Shown here piece after piece: positions 1-5,100 of a stretch of 13,807 nt of DNA. The notes below the pieces were generated by a model, which had not been told where the DNA came from, made no database searches, and saw only the letters and a program-made list of their open reading frames with translations. Every line of letters starts with the position of its first letter. The stretch's first letter is position 1. The translations under genes and the position numbers were made by a program. This DNA comes from UBA2219 sp964612075 (GTDB lineage Bacteria > Desulfobacterota > Deferrimicrobia > Deferrimicrobiales > Deferrimicrobiaceae), in the NCBI GenBank assembly GCA_964612075.1, contig CAZTFC010000054.1, positions 1 through 13,807 on the forward strand. The letters are read 5' to 3'.

Positions 1-330
1 GCGCCCGGGCAGGAGATCGTCTACACGATCAATGCCTCCAACGCTTCCGGACTGACCGCCGCGTCTTCGGTGTCGGTAATCGATCCGATCCCGACGCATA
101 CCGGCTTCAAAGTCGGCAGCGCATCGTTTTCCGCCGGGACCTCCACCCTCTCCGGCGCGGTCTCCTATTCCAGCGACTCCCAATCCACCTGGACCTACAC
201 CCCGGTTTCCGGCGGGTGCTCGGCGCCGGCAGGGTACGACTACTGCGTGACCCACGTCCGGTGGACTACCACGGGCACGATGCCTTCCGGCACCGATTTC
301 TCCGTATCGTTTACCGTCGGCGTGAAATAG
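1..330 (+). CDS. DUF11-type secreted surface protein, C-terminal fragment (5' partial)
   Basis: The frame is open from the first base of the window to a TAG stop at 328-330, giving 109 residues of a protein whose start lies upstream. The visible part is one DUF11-like beta-sandwich repeat: a PGQEIVYTINASN opening strand, a VIDPIP turn, then alternating Thr/Ser/Val-rich strands ending in VSFTVGVK. This repeat family is found in exported cell-surface proteins, often in tandem. Two cysteines (codons 217-219 and 244-246, spacing C-x8-C) could form a disulfide outside the cytoplasm. No membrane anchor, LPXTG or PEP-CTERM sorting signal follows, so a secreted or non-covalently attached protein is likely. 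The last strands (THVRW...SFTVGVK) resemble the end of the next gene (THIQW...SFKVKVR), suggesting tandem paralogues. Molecular function is unknown. An internal GTG at 70 is in frame but is not the real start, because the DUF11 fold already begins upstream of it. Confidence 0.8.
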   Translation, partial: APGQEIVYTINASNASGLTAASSVSVIDPIPTHTGFKVGSASFSAGTSTLSGAVSYSSDSQSTWTYTPVSGGCSAPAGYDYCVTHVRWTTTGTMPSGTDFSVSFTVGVK

Positions 331-499
331 TTTCTTCCGCTCTCTTCGGCACCCGCTTCGGGTTGTTCTGAAACAACCTATCTCCTTAAAAAGATTGCTC
401 TAATTCCTCTAATGTCCCTGCATGTTTCTTCCGATAAAAAGAACAAGGATTTTTTGTTTTTTGGAACTTACCTCGCGAACAGAAAAGGAGGGTTTACGG
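331..499. other. AT-rich intergenic leader with a small hairpin
   Basis: This 169-nt gap is far richer in A and T than the surrounding genes. It holds a perfect 7-bp inverted repeat (GGTTGTT at 361-367, loop CTGA, AACAACC at 372-378). No T-run follows the hairpin, so it is not a canonical intrinsic terminator. Further on, two six-T tracts separated by one G (450-462) can pair weakly with an A-rich stretch at 438-446. The gap is the likeliest place for a promoter for the genes from 500 onward, but I could not find a convincing -35/-10 pair or a sigma-54 box. It ends in the strong ribosome binding site of the 500 gene. Confidence 0.4.
485..492 (+). promoter_or_regulatory. Ribosome binding site fixing the start at 500
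   Basis: AAGGAGGG lies 7 nt before the ATG at 500. The same frame is open back to an ATG at 422, but that start would place an unlikely 26-residue extension ahead of a normal signal peptide and has no comparable Shine-Dalgarno sequence. Confidence 0.8.
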
Positions 500-1033
500 A
501 TGGAAGAGAAATGGGGCCTGCGGAAGAAACTGCTCTTCGCCGCGGTGATCGCCCTGGCGATCATCGCTTCCGCGGCGGAGATGCTGCTGGCGGCGGATCC
601 GGCGAAGCCGCAGCTGTCGATGACGCTTGTCGTCCAGAAGGAAACGATCGTCCGGAACGCGGACGGCAAAGAGACTGTGGAGTGGAGGGAAGTCAGAGAA
701 TCCCGGCCGGGAGACACCTTGAAGTACATCGTCTCCTACAAAAACGTCGGCAAGGCCGAGGCGCGCGGGGCGAGGATCGTCGATCCCGTGCCGGAAGGCA
801 CGGTTTACGTCCCCGGCAGCGCGGAAGGGAAGGATGCAACCGTCGCCTTCAGCATCGACGGAAAGAACTTCCGGGAGCCCGAGCAGATTAAATACAAGGT
901 CCGGGACGCATCCGGCAACGAGACTTTCCGTACCGCGACTCCGGAGATGTACACCCACATCCAGTGGAAACTCGGCAAGCCGGTGCCTCCGGGGGACGCG
1001 GGGACGGTGAGCTTCAAGGTGAAGGTCCGTTAG
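500..1033 (+). CDS. Small secreted DUF11-type protein
   Basis: The product has 177 residues. Residues 1-32 form an export signal: a charged start (MEEKWGLRKK), a hydrophobic core and an Ala-rich end with probable cleavage near LLAA/DP. The mature part is one DUF11-like domain: a strand SMTLVVQKE, a charged insert, GDTLKYIVSYKNVG (about residues 74-87), ARIVDPVPEGTVYVPGSA, then a final strand VSFKVKVR at the C-terminus. It has no cysteine, unlike its neighbours on both sides. It should be exported to the periplasm or the cell surface; no catalytic motif is visible and its job is unknown. The ATG at 500 was chosen because of the ribosome binding site 7 nt upstream. The next gene starts 61 nt downstream with only a tiny hairpin between, so co-transcription is plausible. 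Position beside other DUF11 genes suggests a subunit or decoration of the same surface structure (inference). Confidence 0.8.
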   Translation: MEEKWGLRKKLLFAAVIALAIIASAAEMLLAADPAKPQLSMTLVVQKETIVRNADGKETVEWREVRESRPGDTLKYIVSYKNVGKAEARGARIVDPVPEGTVYVPGSAEGKDATVAFSIDGKNFREPEQIKYKVRDASGNETFRTATPEMYTHIQWKLGKPVPPGDAGTVSFKVKVR

Positions 1034-1094
1034 AAAAAAACAGCAATGAACAACCCGGTCCGGGAACCGCAATAAAAAACAGGAGAGAAACATC

Positions 1095-2108
1095 ATGTTG
1101 ACCACCGGGAACCATGCCGAAACCCTGAAACGAATGTTTGTCGCCTTCCTGCTCGCGACGATGTTTCTTGCGCCGGCGTCTATCGCGCTGGCCGCCGGGA
1201 CCCCCGCTACAACCGAGATCACCAACCAGGCAACCGGCCACTATACGGATGCCTACAGCAACAGCTTCACGGCGACCTCGAACTCGACGACGGTGACGGT
1301 GACCGCCGTCTACTCCGTGTCCGTGACGACCCCGGCGGATTCCTCCGGAGGCACGAACACCGTGGTCTACTACCCGTACACGGTGACCAATACGGGCAAC
1401 GCGGCCAACACGTTCGCCCTGTCGGCCGCCTCGGGAACCGGAGGAAATACCTGGGACGTTGCCCTCTACTTCGACGCCAACGGCGACGGCGTCCACGACG
1501 CGGGTGAGACCACGGTCACCAGCTCGACCGGGTCGCTGGCGGCGGACGGCACCTACAAGTTCTTCGTCGCGGTCTCCATCCCTGCCGGAGTGGCCAACGG
1601 GCAGACGGACGTCACCAACCTCACCGTGACCGGGTCCGGGGACGCGGGCGCCGGGGACGACGCCACCGACGGCGTGACCACCACGGCGAACGCGCCGACC
1701 CTGACCATCACCAAGGACGTCCGGAACGTGACGACCGCCGGGGCGTTCGCATCCACGGCCTCCGCCAAGCCGACGGAGACGCTCGAGTACCGCCTTGCCG
1801 TGACCAACGGCGGGTCGATCGCGGCGACCGGGCTCTACGTCACCGACCCGGACAACGCCTATACGACCTACGTGGCCAACTCGATGTACATCGGCAGCAA
1901 CGGCACTGCGTTCGACGGCGCCGGGAACACGCAGCAGGACGACGACGCCTCCGGAGGCACCCCTTGTGCCGCGGATGCCTGCGGACACTCCTCCTCGTCG
2001 GGCGGCAGCCTGACCTTCTACCTGGGCACCGGGGCGACCGAGAGCGCGGGCGGCAGTCTCGCGGCGAGCGGCACGGTGTATGTCTATTTCCGTACCACGG
2101 TCGACTGA
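1095..2108 (+). CDS. Secreted DUF11-type surface protein with calcium-loop motif
   Basis: The product has 337 residues. An AGGAGAG ribosome binding site at 1081-1087 supports the ATG at 1095; an internal ATG at 1134 would also leave a workable signal peptide. Residues 1-34 are a signal peptide (hydrophobic core MFVAFLLATMFLAP, cleavage near LAA/GT). The mature start has the motif TEITNQATGHY followed by VTVTAVYSVSV, which matches the mature start of the next protein (TLIHNVATMHF ... AVTVGV). Two beta-sandwich repeats follow: about 75-180, with an EF-hand-like loop DANGDGVHDAGE at residues 127-138, and about 200-337, starting LTITKDVRNV. A cysteine pair C-x4-C (residues 291 and 296) sits in a loop before the last strands. 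Composition is Thr/Ser/Ala/Gly rich with few Lys or Arg, typical of secreted surface proteins. The TGA stop is only 33 nt before the giant barrel gene and in the same frame. Structural role likely; no enzyme motif seen. Confidence 0.85.
   Translation: MLTTGNHAETLKRMFVAFLLATMFLAPASIALAAGTPATTEITNQATGHYTDAYSNSFTATSNSTTVTVTAVYSVSVTTPADSSGGTNTVVYYPYTVTNTGNAANTFALSAASGTGGNTWDVALYFDANGDGVHDAGETTVTSSTGSLAADGTYKFFVAVSIPAGVANGQTDVTNLTVTGSGDAGAGDDATDGVTTTANAPTLTITKDVRNVTTAGAFASTASAKPTETLEYRLAVTNGGSIAATGLYVTDPDNAYTTYVANSMYIGSNGTAFDGAGNTQQDDDASGGTPCAADACGHSSSSGGSLTFYLGTGATESAGGSLAASGTVYVYFRTTVD
1473..1508 (+). other. EF-hand-like calcium loop coding segment (DxNxDGxxDxxE)
   Basis: Residues 127-138 of the 1095-2108 protein read DANGDGVHDAGE, with acidic or polar side chains at loop positions 1, 3, 5, 9 and 12. 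In extracellular bacterial proteins this pattern usually binds calcium and stiffens beta-sandwich modules. Binding is inferred, not shown. Confidence 0.6.
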
Positions 2109-2141
2109 TGCCGGGGGTATCTATCGCGTGACGCAAGGCCG

Positions 2142-5100
2142 ATGACGGCCAGGGCGGTCGCGCGCGGCATGGCGCGGATCGCCTTTTCCAGGGGACGAGG
2201 GGTTGCGGCGGCCTTCCCGGGGCTGCTGGCGGGTACCCTCGTCCTCTTTTTCCTTTTTCCGGCCCTTTCCCATGCCGAAACTCCCGCGGGAACGCTGATC
2301 CATAACGTGGCTACCATGCATTTCGGGCCGCAGGTGCCGCTCTACAGCCGGCCCTCTCCGCAGACCGCCGTTACCGTAGGGGTCTCCTCGAGCCTGTGGG
2401 AGCCGATGCGAAAAAGCGTGTCTCCGGCGGGATCGGTGGCGCCGGGAACGACTCTGACCTACACGCATTCCTTCGGCAACGGAAGCGCGGTCGCCGTGAC
2501 CAACGCCGTGCTCACCGACGTCCTCGATCCCCACCTGGTCTACATCGAGGGGTCGGCCACGCTTCCGCAGGGGTTGTCCGGGGGGACCGTGGAGTACGAT
2601 CCCGGCACGCGGACGATCACCTGGAGATTTCCGTCCGTTCCGGCCGGCTACACGGGGGAGATCGGCTTCCGGGCGACCGTCGATCCGTCGACGGTGTCGG
2701 ATACCACGATCCCGAACACGGTCCGGGCGGTCAGCGACCAGACGCCGGATCCAAGATCCTCCAATACCGTGAACACGGCCGCGGTCGAGCAGCCGCTCAA
2801 GATCACGATCTCGCCGTCGAGGACGGAAGCCGAAGTCGGAGACGTGATCGTCTTCGTCGTCCGGGTGGAAAACGGAAGCGAGACGCTGGCGGTGGACAAC
2901 GCTGCGGTCTCCGGTGTCCTGCCGTTCGGCTTTCGATATGCCAGGGGAACGTCTTTCCTGGACAACGTCGCCGTATCCGACCCGGCCGGCGGGAGGAACC
3001 CCTCCTGGAGCGCCGGCGCCCTCGTTCCGGGACAGGTGAGGACCCTGAAGTTCCGCGCGATCGTCCTGGGAGACGCTCTCCGGGGAGACGGGATCGGGCG
3101 GGCTTCCGTGACGGGCAGAAGCCCGGGCGGGAACGCGCTGGCGGCGGGCCCGGCGATGTGCCGGGTGAAGGTGCTGGAAGGGGTCCTGGGGAATCGCGGG
3201 ATCGTCCTGGGACGGGTGTTCCTCGACCGGGACGGCGACCGGATGCCGGGAGAGGACGAGCGGGGGTTCGAGGGGGTCCGGATCTACCTCGAAGACGGCA
3301 CGTACGCGGAGACGGACGGGGAGGGGAAATACTCGATCCTGGGCCTCCGGGCCGGGGAGCACGTCCTCAAGCTCGATAGGAGCACGCTGCCGCCGGGGCT
3401 GGTGCCCGTCCCGATGGATTCCACGTTTGCGGGCGACGGCGGGTCCCGGTTCGCCTCGCTGCCGCTGGGCGGGAACGCCCGGGGCGATTTCGCGCTGGTG
3501 CCGGCGCCGGGGATCGACAACGACTGCCGGCCCTGGGACAACACGGCGGGGAAAGACAGCGGGCGGAGAACGGGAAGGGGAGAAGGGGAAGCCCGGGTCT
3601 TCGGAGGGATGCCGGCGGAAGGCGCGCCTTCCCTGGAAGTCCGGATCCAGGGTATGCCGTCCACTCCGGAGATCCTCGAGCCCGGGGATGGGGCGGAGTT
3701 GTCCCGGGGGCGCGTCAATATCGCCGTGCGGGTGCCGGAGGGTGCTGCGGACGTCCTGCGGGTCAACGGGGTCGTGGTCTCCCGGAAATCGATCGGGAAG
3801 ACGATCCATGAGAGTGCCCGGAAGATCGTCATCTACGAGTATATCGGCGTGAATCTGCGGCCGGGTCCGAACACGATTTCCCTGGAGATCGACGCAAATG
3901 CCGTAAAAACGATCGCAGTGAACGCGCCCGGGCCCCCGGCGAGGATCGTCCTCTCGCCGGAGAAGGTGGAAGTCGGCTCGGACGGCAAGAGGCCGGTTCC
4001 GGTGGCGATCGCGCTGGTTGATTCCTTCGGGAAGCCATTACTTGAGGCGCAGATCGTTACCGTGGAGCTGGCGAAGGGGAAGGTGGCCGGGGAGGACCTC
4101 GACCCCTCCAGGGCGGGGCACCAGGTCCGGGTCGAAAGGGGAAAGGCGGTCGTATCCGTGGCCGGCAAGGGGGAAACCGGGGAGGAGACGCTTAAAGTCC
4201 ACGCCGGGACGGGGCTTTCCGCGGAAGCGAAGGTCTTCTTCGTGCCGACGCCTCGGCCCTGGGTGGTGGCGGGGATCGCGAACGTCACCGCCGGTGCCAA
4301 TCAGGTCTCCGGGGACACCTCGGGCGCCTCCGACGATCTGTTCAAGGACGGGTTCGCCCACGACGAGCGGATCGCCCTGTTCGCCAAGGGGACGATCGGG
4401 AACGGCTACCTGCTGACCGGCTCCTACGATTCCGGGAAGGAGAAAGACACCGACCCGCTGTTCCAGGAAACCGATCCGGCGAAGTATTACCCGATGACCG
4501 GAGACGCCGGGAAGACGGGGTACGACGCGTCGTCGCGGGACAAACTCTACCTGAAGCTCGAGAAGGGCCGAAGCTACGCGCTGTACGGCGACTACCGGAC
4601 CGACATGGTCCAGACGGATTTTACCCGGTACGACCGGGTGTTCACCGGGGCTAAGACGGAGATGAACGGCGAATGGTTCTCGGTGAAAGCGTTCGGGGCG
4701 GAGTCGGATCAGTTCCTGGCCAAGGACGAGATCCGGGGAAACGGCACCTCCGGGTTCTATTTCCTCCGGTACCGGGACATCGTCGAGGGGAGCGAGCGCG
4801 TGCGGATCGAAGTGCGCGACCGGTACCACCCGGAGCGAGTCCTGAAAGTCGTCGACAAGACCGCGTACACGGACTACTCGATCGACTACGTCGGCGGGAC
4901 GATCCTCTTCAAGGAGCCGGTGCCTTCCTTCGATATGTCCATGAACCCGGTCTGGATCGTCGCCCTGTACGAAAGCCAGGGAACCATCGGGGAGGAGTTC
5001 TACACCTACGGCGGGCGGGCGGCGGTGCGGCCCTTCAAGGGGTTCGAGGCGGGCGTGACGGCGGTCCGGGAGGACCGGAACCTGGAGACGGCGACGCTGA

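Noticed and set aside
422..499. Extended N-terminus of the small DUF11 protein from 422
   Set aside because: It would bury the signal peptide behind 26 extra residues and lacks a ribosome binding site; the start at 500 has a strong one.
1..2108. Sortase (LPXTG) or PEP-CTERM sorting signal at the C-termini of the DUF11 proteins
   Set aside because: All three visible C-termini end in a beta strand; none has a sorting motif, a hydrophobic segment or a basic tail.
2128..2145. GTGACGCAAGGCCGATG before the barrel gene, resembling part of the c-di-GMP (GEMM) riboswitch core
   Set aside because: Only the ACGCAA-GCC piece is present. The upstream GCAAACC-type segment and the paired stems are missing, and the match runs into the start codon.
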